Below are positions 16,177 through 26,464 of a stretch of DNA of 64,000 nt, piece by piece. Numbering within the stretch: position 1 is the first letter of the stretch; each line of letters begins with the position of its first letter. The position numbers were made by a program, and so were the translations under genes. Origin of the DNA: Pseudomonadota bacterium (GTDB lineage: Bacteria > Pseudomonadota > Gammaproteobacteria > Burkholderiales > Burkholderiaceae_C); the NCBI GenBank assembly GCA_963205115.1, contig CAUJHV010000014.1, forward strand, positions 62,001-126,000. Direction: 5' to 3'. The notes under the pieces were generated by a model. That model did not search any database and was not told the origin of the DNA. It saw only the letters and a list, made by a program, of their open reading frames with translations.

Positions 16177-17694
16177 TCAGTCTTCGTCCTGGAACGCCTC
16201 TTCGCGTTTGGCGCGGATGGCGGGCAGCGAGACCACCAGGATCATCAGCGCGGCGGCAATCAGCAGGCCCGCCGACAGCGGACGCGACAGGAAGGTCATC
16301 CAATCGCCACGCGACAGCAGCAGCGCGCGGCGCAGGTTCTCTTCCATCATCGGGCCGAGGATGAAGCCCAGCAGCAGTGGCGCGGGTTCACAACCCAGCT
16401 TGTAGAACACCAGGCCCACGACGCCGAAGGCCGCGGCCATGTACACGTCGAAATTGTTGTTGTTCAAGGTGTACAGGCCGATGCAGCAGAAAGCCAGGAT
16501 CGCGGGGTACAGGAAGCGGTAAGGCACCGTCAGCAGCTTGATCCACATGCCGATGAGCGGCAGGTTCAGGATGATCAGCATGAAGTTGCCCACCCACATG
16601 CTGGCGATCAAGCCCCAGAACAGCTGCGGGTTGCTGGTCATCACCTGCGGGCCCGGCTGGATGCCCTTGATGGTCATCGCACCGACCATCAGCGCCATCA
16701 CCGCATTGGGCGGAATGCCCAGGGTCAGCATCGGAATGAACGAGGTCTGTGCGCCCGCGTTGTTGGCCGATTCCGGACCCGCTACGCCGCGGATGTTGCC
16801 TTCGCCAAAAGGCACTTCGCCCGGACGACCGCGGGACTTCTTCTCCAGTGTGTAGGCGGCAAACGACGCCAGCAGCGCCCCGCCACCTGGCAGCACGCCC
16901 AGGATCGAGCCGATCGCCGTTCCTCGCAACACAGCAGGCGCCATGTCCCTGAAGTCTTGCATGGTCGGCCACAGGCCCTTGACGTCCTTGGTGAAGACCT
17001 CGCGGTGCTCGGCCGGGCGGCCGAGGTTGGCAATGATCTCGCCGAAGCCGAAGACACCCATGGCGATCGCCACGAAGCCGATGCCGTCGGTCAGTTCAGG
17101 CACGTCGAAGCTGTAGCGCGGCACACCTGAAATCACGTCGGTATTGATCTGGCCAAGCAGCAGGCCCAGCAGGATCATCGCGATGGCCTTGGTCAGCGAG
17201 CCCGAGGCCAGCACCACCGCGCCGATCAGACCCAGCACCATCAGGCTGAAGTATTCGGCCGGGCCGAACTTGAAGGCCAGTTCGGTCAGCGGGGGCGCGA
17301 AGGCCGCCACGATCAGCGTGGCCACCGAACCCGCGAAGAAGGAGCCCAGGCCCGCGGCGGCCAGCGCCGCACCCGCACGGCCCTTGCGCGCCATCTTGTA
17401 ACCGTCGATCGCCGTGACGACCGAAGCGGCCTCGCCCGGCACATTGATGAGGATGGCCGTGGTCGAGCCGCCGTACTGCGCGCCGTAGTAGATGCCGGCC
17501 AGCATGATCAGCGCGGGCGTGGCGTCCAGTGCGTAGATGCTGGGCAGCAGCATCGCGATGGTGGCCACGGGGCCCAGTCCGGGCAGCACCCCGATCAGCG
17601 TGCCCAACAGCGCGCCGCCAAACGCGTACAGCAGGTTCTGCAACGTGAAGGCGACGCCGAAGCCCAACGTAAGATTGTTCAGAAGTTCTGTCAT
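16177..17694 (-). CDS. tctA: Tripartite tricarboxylate transporter large permease TctA
   Basis: A 505-residue polytopic permease of the TctA family, the large membrane subunit of a secondary transporter fed by a periplasmic TctC binding protein. Recognisable family motifs are LPGLGPVATIAMLLPSIY, GIYYGAQYGGSTTAILINVPGE, GLGSFFAGSVATL and the C-terminal EENLRRALLLSRGDW. The small subunit gene tctB lies immediately upstream (13 bases). No tctC gene is present in the window, as is common in Burkholderiales, where many orphan binding proteins serve such permeases. The substrate is probably a carboxylate but cannot be named. Confidence 0.93.
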   Translation of the reverse strand: MTELLNNLTLGFGVAFTLQNLLYAFGGALLGTLIGVLPGLGPVATIAMLLPSIYALDATPALIMLAGIYYGAQYGGSTTAILINVPGEAASVVTAIDGYKMARKGRAGAALAAAGLGSFFAGSVATLIVAAFAPPLTELAFKFGPAEYFSLMVLGLIGAVVLASGSLTKAIAMILLGLLLGQINTDVISGVPRYSFDVPELTDGIGFVAIAMGVFGFGEIIANLGRPAEHREVFTKDVKGLWPTMQDFRDMAPAVLRGTAIGSILGVLPGGGALLASFAAYTLEKKSRGRPGEVPFGEGNIRGVAGPESANNAGAQTSFIPMLTLGIPPNAVMALMVGAMTIKGIQPGPQVMTSNPQLFWGLIASMWVGNFMLIILNLPLIGMWIKLLTVPYRFLYPAILAFCCIGLYTLNNNNFDVYMAAAFGVVGLVFYKLGCEPAPLLLGFILGPMMEENLRRALLLSRGDWMTFLSRPLSAGLLIAAALMILVVSLPAIRAKREEAFQDED

Positions 17695-17707
17695 GTCGGT
17701 CTCCAGC

Positions 17708-18169
17708 TCAGGCGCCGATGAAGGTGGGCAACATCGGAACCGTCAACCCCAGCCCCTTGATGAAGGTCAGCCAGGAGAAGATCGTGAGAACGACACAGGT
17801 GATCAGCACCTCTCGCAGATGGAATTCGCCGCTGGCCAGGCTGGATATGAAGATCAGCACCGGCAGCGCGACGATCAGCCCGAGCTTGGGCAGCAGCGCG
17901 CCGAAAAGGACGACTGCCGCCAGGATGATGACCATCTGCCGGATCGGCCAGGCGCCGATGTCCCCGTCGGTGGCCTTGGACAGAAGCGCCTTGCCGATCT
18001 CGAAGACGCCCAGCAGCGCCGTGAGGATGCCCAAGCCGAACGGGAAGTAGGCCGGGCCCGGGCGGGCTGAGTTGCCGAAGCTGTAGTTCAGCGCCCCGAT
18101 CGCGAAGCCCACGCCCACGACCAGAAACATTAACCCCGACCAGAAGTCCTTCTGGTGCCTGATCTTCAT
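17708..18169 (-). CDS. tctB: Tripartite tricarboxylate transporter small permease TctB
   Basis: A 153-residue membrane protein with four predicted helices, matching TctB: N-terminal DFWSGLMFLVVGVGFAIGAL, the conserved GPAYFPFGLGILTALLG, then two closely spaced helices and a C-terminal FIKGLGLTVPMLP segment. It pairs with TctA to form the membrane part of a TTT carboxylate transporter. The ATG at 18169 is preceded by GGAGGAGA at good spacing, so an 11-residue longer open frame is not used. It is the first gene of the tctBA unit. Confidence 0.9.
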   Translation of the reverse strand: MKIRHQKDFWSGLMFLVVGVGFAIGALNYSFGNSARPGPAYFPFGLGILTALLGVFEIGKALLSKATDGDIGAWPIRQMVIILAAVVLFGALLPKLGLIVALPVLIFISSLASGEFHLREVLITCVVLTIFSWLTFIKGLGLTVPMLPTFIGA

Positions 18170-18297
18170 GAAGTGTCTCCTCCGGATGGATTTGTCATCC
18201 ATTCTAGGAAGGGCCCTTCATGCACCCGCTGTGGTTTCCACGTAAGGCGGATTGCCCCTCCGAGGGAACGCGGAGAGGCCCCGGCGGTGCTCAGGCC

Positions 18298-20160
18298 TCA
18301 CCCGGGGGAGGGGAAACCACCATCCGGCGCGGGTGTGCTGCGCAGGATTTCCTCCAGCGTGGTGAGGCCTTCGGCCACCTTCAGGACACCGGCCAGCCGC
18401 AGGGGCTGCATGCCTTCGCGCAGTGCCGCGCGACGCAGACTCTGGATGTCCAGCGCGGGGTGCAGGTGGGCCTGCGTGGCGGCATCCAGCTGCAGCAGTT
18501 CGTACAGGCCGGCGCGCCCGCGATAGCCCGTGTGGCGGCATTCCAGGCAACCCACGGCGCGGTAGGCCTTGACCGTGCCGGCCACCCGCCAGGGGGTCAC
18601 CGTGGCCTCGAGCGCCGCCCGGTCGACACTGTCGTCGCGCTGCCGGCAGGCCGGGCACAGCGTGCGCACCAGGCGCTGCGCAAGCACGCCGATCACCGTG
18701 GCCGACACCAGATAGGGCGGCACGCCCAGGTCCATCAGCCGCGTGATGGCACCCACCGCGTCGTTGGTGTGCAGCGTGCTGAAGACGAGGTGGCCCGTCA
18801 GCGCGGCCTGGATGGCCATCTCGGCCGTGGCCAGGTCGCGGATTTCGCCGACCATGATGATGTCCGGGTCCTGGCGCATCAGCGCGCGCAGACCTTCGGC
18901 AAAACCCAGATCGACGGCCGAATGCACCTGTGTCTGGTTGAAGGCCGGCTCGATCATCTCGATCGGGTCTTCGATGGTGCAGACATTGACCTCGTCGGTG
19001 GCCAACGTCTTCAGCGTCGAATACAGCGTCGTGGTCTTGCCGCTGCCCGTGGGGCCGGTGACCAGGATGATGCCGTGCGGGCGCGCAATCAGCGTCTCCC
19101 AGGCCTGTGCGTCGTCCTCGGCAAAGCCCAGGCTGCGCAGGCTCTTGGATGCGTTGTCGGGCGAGAAGATGCGCATGACCATCTTTTCGCCGAAGGCCGT
19201 GGGCAGCGTGGACAAACGCATCTCGACCTCGCTGCCGCCTTCGCCGCCGGCGGGGTCGGGCCGACGTGTCTTGATGCGGCCGTCCAGCGGTCGGCGCCGT
19301 TCGACCACGTCCATGCGGCCCAGCAGCTTGATGCGCGCGATCATCGCATTGAGCACACCCAGCGGCAGCTGGTAGACGCTGTGCAGCACGCCGTCGATGC
19401 GAAAGCGGATCACGCCCATGTCGCGCCGCGGCTCCAGGTGGATGTCGCTGGCGCGCTGGTCGAAGGCGTACTGCCACAGCCAATCCACCACCTGCACGAC
19501 GCCCTGGTCGTTGGCGTCGAGCTGGCGGTTGCTGCGGCCCAGTTCGACCAGCTGCTCGAAATTGGCCGTCGCCGAGCTCTCGCCCGATTTCTGCGCGGCG
19601 CGCACGCTGCGCGCGATGGAATAGAACTCGGTGGTGTAGCGCCGCACGTCGTCCGGATGCGCCAGCACCAGTCGCACGGGCTTGCGCGTGTGCGATTCGA
19701 TCTCGGTGACCCAGGCCACGTCGAAGGGCTCGGCGGTCGCGATGGTCACTTCGGTCAGGCCCACCTGCAGCGGCAGCGCGTGGCGGCGCTCCGCGTACTG
19801 GATGCTCATCACGTCGGCGACCCGGCCCACGTCGACCTTCAACGGGTCGATCTTCAGGTAGGCCATGCCGATGCGCCGGGCGAGCCACACGGTCAGCGCC
19901 TCGGTATCCAGCGCACGGCCGCCGGCCTCCAGCCCCGCGCCACCCAGGCGCACCAGCGGATGCAGCCGCGTGTCGCCGGCTTCGAAGCGGCGCGCCACGC
20001 GGCTGGCCTCTTCGGCACGCACCAGCGAATCCTCGACCAGCCAGCGCAGCAGCAGCCGCCAGTCCAGCCGCCCGGTGGCCATCGGCGCACGCGCCGCGGG
20101 GGCAGCGGCGGGGGCGGTGCCGGTGGGCGCGGGCGGGCGGACCGCCTTCGGCAAGGTCAT
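18298..20160 (-). CDS. Stand-alone GspE/PilB-type secretion ATPase
   Basis: A 620-residue ATPase of the type II secretion / type IV pilus assembly family. After a Pro/Ala-rich start come an N-terminal GspE_N-like domain (about residues 30-180), the N2 domain with SDIHLEPRRD (239-247), Walker A GPTGSGKTTT (369-378), the Asp box around CTIEDPIE, Walker B region DPDIIMVGEIRD, the His box STLHTND, and a CPAC...CLEC four-cysteine zinc motif. All key ATPase motifs are intact. No other secretion or pilus genes are nearby, so its partners are elsewhere. The ATG shares one base with the stop of the spermidine-synthase-like gene (TGATG), implying translational coupling. Confidence 0.9.
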   Translation of the reverse strand: MTLPKAVRPPAPTGTAPAAAPAARAPMATGRLDWRLLLRWLVEDSLVRAEEASRVARRFEAGDTRLHPLVRLGGAGLEAGGRALDTEALTVWLARRIGMAYLKIDPLKVDVGRVADVMSIQYAERRHALPLQVGLTEVTIATAEPFDVAWVTEIESHTRKPVRLVLAHPDDVRRYTTEFYSIARSVRAAQKSGESSATANFEQLVELGRSNRQLDANDQGVVQVVDWLWQYAFDQRASDIHLEPRRDMGVIRFRIDGVLHSVYQLPLGVLNAMIARIKLLGRMDVVERRRPLDGRIKTRRPDPAGGEGGSEVEMRLSTLPTAFGEKMVMRIFSPDNASKSLRSLGFAEDDAQAWETLIARPHGIILVTGPTGSGKTTTLYSTLKTLATDEVNVCTIEDPIEMIEPAFNQTQVHSAVDLGFAEGLRALMRQDPDIIMVGEIRDLATAEMAIQAALTGHLVFSTLHTNDAVGAITRLMDLGVPPYLVSATVIGVLAQRLVRTLCPACRQRDDSVDRAALEATVTPWRVAGTVKAYRAVGCLECRHTGYRGRAGLYELLQLDAATQAHLHPALDIQSLRRAALREGMQPLRLAGVLKVAEGLTTLEEILRSTPAPDGGFPSPG

Positions 20161-20945
20161 CAGGCGCTCGTTTCGGGGCGGTGGGTACGGAGCATGCGCA
20201 GCCATTTTGTGGCCGGCAGCCCCTGCCGCATGAAGCGATCTTCGAGCGCCTGGGCCCGCAGTTTCAGCGTTTCACGGTCGGGCAAGCGGGTCTCGCGACC
20301 GGCCACGACCACGGTGTTGCCCTCACGCGTGGCGCGCATGCTCCAGACCTGGTCCGCGCCGAAGGCCGACACGATGCGCGCGTGGCTGGCCGCGTAGGAG
20401 GACATCCGGCCGAACAGGTTCACCGCCATGACACCACCCGGCGCCAGCAGCGCACGGCAGGCGGCGTAGAAGCCCTCGTCGTCCAGCACCGGCGCTGCCG
20501 CTTCGTGGTCGTACAGGTCCACATGCAGCAGGCTCACCTCGCCGGCCAGCTTCGCGGCACCGGACGAGACGATCCAGCGGCCGGCATCGGCCAGCACCGT
20601 CCGCAGCCCGTGGCCGTCGGCCGGCAGCCGGAACCAGGCGCGGCAGGCCGACACCACCTCGGGGTTCAGCTCGACCACCGTCGTGGGCAGCTCCAGCGCC
20701 TGCAGTGTGAAGCGGGTGATGGTGGCTGCGCCCAGGCCCAGCTGCACCGCGTGGCCCTCGCCCAGTTCGGCCGTGTCGCGCCACAGCAGGCTGGCCAGCA
20801 TGCGCTGCACGTAATCCAGTTCGATGCGCTGCGGGCGCGCGATGCGCATGGCGCCCTGCACCCAGGGCGTGCCCAGGTGCAGGTAGCGCACGCCATCGAT
20901 CTCGGAGATCGTGGCCGGTGGAAGGTCGTCGGGCGTCGGGCTCAT
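20160..20945 (-). CDS. Spermidine-synthase-like methyltransferase-fold protein
   Basis: A 261-residue Rossmann-fold protein related to polyamine aminopropyltransferases. Visible elements are RIELDYVQRML, the nucleotide-binding VQLGLGAATITRFTLQALELPTTVVELNPEV, LADAGRWIV, and LLHVDLYDHEAAAPVLDDEGFY with the Asp pair position after strand 4. It is clearly in the SpeE-like superfamily but lacks the N-terminal beta domain, so it may be one of the many uncharacterised relatives rather than true spermidine synthase. It is seven bases downstream of the glycosylase gene and overlaps the GspE-like start. Confidence 0.78.
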   Translation of the reverse strand: MSPTPDDLPPATISEIDGVRYLHLGTPWVQGAMRIARPQRIELDYVQRMLASLLWRDTAELGEGHAVQLGLGAATITRFTLQALELPTTVVELNPEVVSACRAWFRLPADGHGLRTVLADAGRWIVSSGAAKLAGEVSLLHVDLYDHEAAAPVLDDEGFYAACRALLAPGGVMAVNLFGRMSSYAASHARIVSAFGADQVWSMRATREGNTVVVAGRETRLPDRETLKLRAQALEDRFMRQGLPATKWLRMLRTHRPETSA

Positions 20946-20952
20946 CGGCGCA

Positions 20953-21495
20953 TCATGGCAGCAGTCCGGCCACGTCGAACACCGTGTGCCAGGCCTGCAG
21001 CTTGCGCTCGAAGGACCAGCTGGCATTCGCCGGGCTGGTCGAGGGCAGCCGGTGCGCCGGCAGGCCGAGCGCGCGCGTCACGCGCATGGCCCGCGCGGAC
21101 TCGCCGCCGTTGTGCGCGATGGCCTGCATCTGCGGCATCCGGGCGACCAGCCCGGCCAGGTCGTTGGGCTGCGCCGATTCGATCGCGCTGTCCAGGCTGC
21201 CCTCGCGCCGGCAGGCGGCGTAGACGTCCCACACCGCCAGGCCGCGCCGCTGCAGTTCGTCCAGCCGCTGGGCATAGGTCATGGCGCGCAGGTCCACGCC
21301 CCACAGCGCGGACAGCAGCGGCCAGAACTGGTTGCGCGGGTGGGCGTAGTACTGCCCGGCCTGCAAGGACGCCACGCCGGGAAAGCTGCCCAGCACCAGC
21401 AACCGCGCCCGCGGGTGCCACACCGGCGGCAGGCCCTGCAGCAGCGGGCCGGTTTGAACCGCTGCGACGGCCGGCCGCGACACGCGCTCAGCCAT
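20953..21495 (-). CDS. DNA-deoxyinosine glycosylase (uracil-DNA-glycosylase superfamily)
   Basis: A 180-residue single-domain member of the hypoxanthine-DNA glycosylase branch of the uracil-DNA-glycosylase superfamily, which removes deaminated bases from DNA. The signature LVLGSFPGVASLQAGQYYAH and RNQFW at the N-terminal active site and LPSTSPANASWSF near the C-terminus are all present. The ATG at 21495 lies inside the end of tatD (eight-base overlap); the longer open frame upstream is antisense-like and basic. Role: base excision repair in the cytoplasm. Confidence 0.85.
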   Translation of the reverse strand: MAERVSRPAVAAVQTGPLLQGLPPVWHPRARLLVLGSFPGVASLQAGQYYAHPRNQFWPLLSALWGVDLRAMTYAQRLDELQRRGLAVWDVYAACRREGSLDSAIESAQPNDLAGLVARMPQMQAIAHNGGESARAMRVTRALGLPAHRLPSTSPANASWSFERKLQAWHTVFDVAGLLP

Positions 21496-22330
21496 GGTCC
21501 GACGCCCACAGCGCACGCAGCCGCGGCAGCGCCGCCAGCGCATTGGCCGTGGTCTGCGCCGCGGTTTCTTCCAGGGTCCAGCCGCGCAGCTCGGCAAGCG
21601 TCTGCGCGATGCGTGGCAGCTGCGCCGGTTCGTTGCGGCCGTGGCCCTGACCGTCGGCCGCGCGGTCAGCCGCCTGGCGGTACAGCCACTGCGGCGGGAT
21701 GTCGGGCGCGTCGGTTTCCATCACCGGCGCATGGGCAGGCAGGCTGGCCGCCAGGCGGCGGATTTGCAAGGCGCGCTCGTGGGTCATGGCCCCGCCGAAG
21801 CCCAGCGCCAGACCGCGGTCGACGAAGGCCTGGGCCTGCACCGCGCTGCCGTTGAAGGCATGGGCAATGCCGCCGGCCACCGGGAAGCGCCGCAGGCCCG
21901 CCAGCAGCGCATCGGCCGAGCGGCGCACATGCAGGATGACCGGGAGCGCGTGGTGCTGCGCCAGGCGCAGCTGCGCTTCGTAGACGCGCCGCTGGCGATC
22001 GCGGTCCAGACCCTCGACGAAGTGGTCCAGGCCGATTTCGCCCACCGCCACCAGCCGCGGGTCGCCGGCGTGGGCGTCCAGGGCTTCGGCCAGCCGCTGC
22101 AGTTCCGCGTCGGCCCCGTCGTCCACCGCCAGCGGGTGGATGCCCAGCGCGTAGGCGTGGCCCAGCTGGTGGGCCAGCGCGCGCACGGCATCGCTGTGCG
22201 AGGCACGCACGGCGGGTATCACCAGCAGCCGCACACCGGCCGCGCGAGCCCGCGCATCGACCGCATCCCGGTCCGCGTCGAACTCGGGGGCATCGAGGTG
22301 GCAGTGGGTGTCGATCCAGGTCGTGGACAT
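21488..22330 (-). CDS. tatD: TatD-family metal-dependent hydrolase
   Basis: A 280-residue TIM-barrel hydrolase of the TatD DNase family. The metal ligands can be followed in order: IDTHCHLD at the N-terminus, GEIGLDH, ILHVRRS, GIAHAFNGS and METDAPDIP. Family members are 3'-5' exonucleases or deoxyribonucleases linked to repair and quality control. The ATG at 22330 was chosen; another ATG four codons upstream (22342) is possible. First gene of a coupled set tatD, glycosylase, SpeE-like, GspE-like on the minus strand. Confidence 0.88.
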   Translation of the reverse strand: MSTTWIDTHCHLDAPEFDADRDAVDARARAAGVRLLVIPAVRASHSDAVRALAHQLGHAYALGIHPLAVDDGADAELQRLAEALDAHAGDPRLVAVGEIGLDHFVEGLDRDRQRRVYEAQLRLAQHHALPVILHVRRSADALLAGLRRFPVAGGIAHAFNGSAVQAQAFVDRGLALGFGGAMTHERALQIRRLAASLPAHAPVMETDAPDIPPQWLYRQAADRAADGQGHGRNEPAQLPRIAQTLAELRGWTLEETAAQTTANALAALPRLRALWASDHG

Positions 22331-22410
22331 CAGGCCCGCCATGATGCACCGTCACGGCAACCGTGCTACCGTGCACCGACGCCCGGCCTCACTCCGACGC
22401 ACCAACCGCC

Positions 22411-23421
22411 ATGCCGAAGCCGCCGTTGTACAGCCGCTCGAGCCGCACCCCGCGCCCCATGGCGGTGATGCTGCCGCGGCCCGGTGACCCCGCCATCCCA
22501 CCCTCGGGCGAGCGCGTGGCGTCGATGGCCGCGGGTTCGGGCGCGTCAGCTGCCGAATCCACCGGGGCCGCCACGCCCCCACCCTCCCTGACCCGCCGCC
22601 AGCGCGTGATGAACCGCTTCAGGCGGCACCCGGCCCTGGCCGGTTCGCTGGGCGGTGCACTGCTGGCCATTGCCGTGATGCTGACCCTGGGCAGCTTCCA
22701 GCCGCGCCCGCGTGTCATCACGCAGGAGCACATCGACGCCGCCGTGCGCGAGTCGCTCGAAAAGGAACCGCTGCCCTCGCCCTATGCCAAGGCCGCCGAG
22801 GCCGTGTGGGGATCGGTCGTGCGCGTGATCGGCCTGATGGACGAACACGACGACGGCCGCGAAAACGCCGAGCAGCGCGCCATGGAGCGCAGCCTGGGCA
22901 CGGGCGTGGTCATCATCGACAACGGCACCATCCTGACCAACCTGCACGTCGTGCAGGGTGCACGCAAGGTGCGCGTGCGCTTTGCCACCGGCCACGAGTC
23001 CGAGGCCGAGGTCATCAACATCCAGCCGGAAAACGACCTGGCGGTGCTCAAGGCGACCAGCCTGCCCGACGACCTGCACGCGGCCACCATGCGTTCCACG
23101 TCCGATCTGCGGCCCGGCGACCAGGTGGTCGCCATCGGCCACCCCTTCGGCATCGGCCCCAGCGTCAGCGGGGGTGTGGTCTCGGGCCTGAAGCGCGAAT
23201 TCCGCGACCCCGAGGGCAAGAAGACGCTGACCAACCTGATCCAGTTCGACGCGGCCGCCAACCCAGGCAACAGCGGCGGGCCCCTGGTCACGATGGACGG
23301 CCATGTCGTGGGCATCGTCACCGCCATCCTCAACCCCGGCGAGCAGCGCACCTTCATCGGCATCGGCTTTGCGGTGCCCATCGAAAACGCCGCGGCGGCC
23401 GCCGGCATGCCCCCCTTCTGA
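22411..23421 (+). CDS. Membrane-anchored trypsin-like serine protease without PDZ domain
   Basis: A 336-residue protein with a Pro/Ser-rich cytoplasmic N-terminus, one membrane segment (about residues 76-94) and a periplasmic HtrA-type protease domain. The catalytic triad reads His179 (TNLHVV), Asp209 (ENDLAVLK) and Ser288 (GNSGGPL), all in place. The chain ends right after the protease domain at AVPIENAAAAAG, so the PDZ domains of DegP/DegS are absent. Target unknown. It starts at an ATG (22411) divergent from tatD and is followed 13 bases later by a MoxR gene, with which it may be co-transcribed. Confidence 0.87.
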   Translation: MPKPPLYSRSSRTPRPMAVMLPRPGDPAIPPSGERVASMAAGSGASAAESTGAATPPPSLTRRQRVMNRFRRHPALAGSLGGALLAIAVMLTLGSFQPRPRVITQEHIDAAVRESLEKEPLPSPYAKAAEAVWGSVVRVIGLMDEHDDGRENAEQRAMERSLGTGVVIIDNGTILTNLHVVQGARKVRVRFATGHESEAEVINIQPENDLAVLKATSLPDDLHAATMRSTSDLRPGDQVVAIGHPFGIGPSVSGGVVSGLKREFRDPEGKKTLTNLIQFDAAANPGNSGGPLVTMDGHVVGIVTAILNPGEQRTFIGIGFAVPIENAAAAAGMPPF

Positions 23422-23434
23422 AGAAAGCCCCGCC

Positions 23435-24437
<1,003 letters not shown>

Positions 24438-24445
<8 letters not shown>

Positions 24446-25436
24446 GACCGCACCCGCGGCGGCCCTGTCTCCCGCCGGCAGCCTGACCACCAGCGACGCG
24501 CTGCTGCGCAAGCTGGAGTGGCAGATCATCCGCCGGCTCGACGGCCTGCTGCAGGGCGATTACCGCAGCCTGTTCCGTGGCGGCGGCGTGGACCTGGCGG
24601 ACCTGCGCGAATACCAGTTGCACGACGACGTGCGTCACATCGACTGGAACGTCACGGCCCGCCTGCAGGTGCCGTACGTGCGCCAGTACACCGAGGACCG
24701 CGACCTGACCGCGTGGTTCCTGCTCGATCTGTCCGGCAGCATCGATTTCGGTTCGGCCGATGTCACCAAGCTCGCCGTCAGCACGGCCTTCGTGGCCACG
24801 CTGGCGCGTGTCCTCACGCGCCACGGCAACCGGGTGGGCGCCCTGCTCTACGGCCACCGCGTGGACGCCATGCTCGAGCCCGCAAGCACGCGGCTGCAGG
24901 TGCTGAACCTGCTCACGCGCATGCGCACGCGGCGGCGCGAGACCGTGCCCGGCGCGGCCACGGCGCTGGCCGACCTGATCGGCACGGCCGAGCGCACGCT
25001 CCGCCGCCGCTCGCTGGTTTTTGTGGTGAGCGACTTCATCAGCGCACCGGGCTGGTCGCAGGCCTTGGGCCGGCTGGCGCGCCGCCATGAAGTGGTCGCC
25101 GTGCGCCTGGTGGACCCGGCCGAGATGGCGCTGCCCGACGTCGGCCTGGTCACGCTGGAAGATGCCGAGAGCGGCGAACAGCTGTTCGTCGACAGCACCG
25201 ACCCGGGCTTTCGCGCGCGATACGAGGCGATCGCCCAAGCCCGTGAGGCGGAGCTGTACGACGCCCTGGCCCGCAGCGGCGCCGACACGCTGGAACTCGC
25301 CACTGACGACGACCTGCTGGACGCCTTGCTGCGCTTTGCCGACCTGCGCCGCCAACGCGCCCGCCTCAAGACCCCGGGCCGCTTTCCCGCCCACCTGAGG
25401 TCGCCGGCCGCCGGCACCCAAGGAGTCCTGGCATGA
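24438..25436 (+). CDS. DUF58 domain protein of the MoxR cluster
   Basis: A 332-residue DUF58 protein. The family motif GDYRSLFRGGGVDLADLREYQ and HDDVRHIDWNVTAR is at residues 35-75, followed by a VWA-like fold with a MIDAS-like LLDLSGSIDFG. It starts at TTG inside the end of the MoxR gene (eight-base overlap) and overlaps the next gene by ATGA, so all three should be translated from one mRNA. No membrane segment is visible, suggesting a cytoplasmic partner of MoxR. Confidence 0.88.
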
Positions 25437-26464
25437 GCTTTCAATGGCCCCACCTGCTGTGGCTGCTGCTGCTGCTGTTGCCCCTGCTGGTGCTCACCTA
25501 CGTGTGGCTGCTGCGCCGGCGCCGCAAGACCACCGTGCGCATGGCCAGCATCGCCGTGGCGCGGGAAGCCTTGGGCAAGGGTCCGGGCTGGCGACGCCAC
25601 GTGCCACCGGCGCTGATGCTGCTGGCCCTGACCGCGCTGCTGATCGCCGTGGCCCGGCCGCTGGCCGTCATCACGCTGCCGCTGGCCCAGCGCACCATCA
25701 TGCTGGCGATGGACGTGTCGGGCAGCATGCGCGCCGAGGATGTCAAACCCAACCGCCTCAAGGCCTCGCAGGAGGCCGCCAAGGTCTTCATCCAGTCCTT
25801 GCCGCGTGACGTGCGCGTTGGCATCGTCTCTTTCGCGGGCACAGCCGCCGTCGTGCAGGCACCCACGCACAGCCGCGACGACCTGATCGCGGCGATCGAC
25901 CGCTTCCAACTGCAGCGCGGCACGGCCACCGGCAGCGGCATCGTGCTGTCGCTGGCCACGCTGTTTCCGGACGACGGCATCGAGATCGCACACATCACCG
26001 GCCAGCGAAACATGCCGCGCGCACTGGGCGATGCGCCGAAGAAGGCGTTCACGCCCGTCGAGCCCGGCAGCTACAACTCGGCCGCCATCATCATGCTGAC
26101 CGACGGCCAGCGCACGACCGGGCCAGACCCGCTGGAAGCCGCCAAGATGGCCGCCGAGCGCGGCGTGCGCGTGTACACCGTTGGCGTGGGCACGACCTCC
26201 GGCGAGATCATCGGCTTCGAAGGCTGGAGCATGCGTGTGCGGCTGGACGAGGAGACCCTGAAGAACGTCTCGCTGCTGACGCACGGCCAGTACTTCTATG
26301 CCGGTACCGCGCAGGACCTGATGAAGGTCTACGAATCGCTGTCGACCAAGCTCGTGGTCGAGCGCAAGGAGACCGAGGTCAGCGCGCTGTTTGCAGCGCT
26401 AGGCGCGCTGCTGGCCGTCGTCGCGGCGGGCCTGAGCGTCTTCTGGTTCGGGCGCATCGCCTGA
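25433..26464 (+). CDS. Membrane VWA-domain protein (BatA-like)
   Basis: A 343-residue protein with two N-terminal membrane helices (about residues 8-27 and 58-82), a VWA domain and a C-terminal helix (about 318-340), the layout of BatA. The MIDAS metal motif is DVSGS (Asp94, Ser96, Ser98), with later TDGQRTTG completing the site. The VWA domain is expected to face the periplasm or the cytoplasm between helices 2 and 3. Last gene of the MoxR-DUF58-VWA set (ATGA overlap upstream). Partners BatB, BatC and BatD are not in the window. Confidence 0.88.
   Translation: MSFQWPHLLWLLLLLLPLLVLTYVWLLRRRRKTTVRMASIAVAREALGKGPGWRRHVPPALMLLALTALLIAVARPLAVITLPLAQRTIMLAMDVSGSMRAEDVKPNRLKASQEAAKVFIQSLPRDVRVGIVSFAGTAAVVQAPTHSRDDLIAAIDRFQLQRGTATGSGIVLSLATLFPDDGIEIAHITGQRNMPRALGDAPKKAFTPVEPGSYNSAAIIMLTDGQRTTGPDPLEAAKMAAERGVRVYTVGVGTTSGEIIGFEGWSMRVRLDEETLKNVSLLTHGQYFYAGTAQDLMKVYESLSTKLVVERKETEVSALFAALGALLAVVAAGLSVFWFGRIA

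Noticed and set aside
18220..20397. 725-codon plus-strand open frame
   Set aside because: Antisense shadow of the GspE-like ATPase, whose motifs are complete on the other strand.
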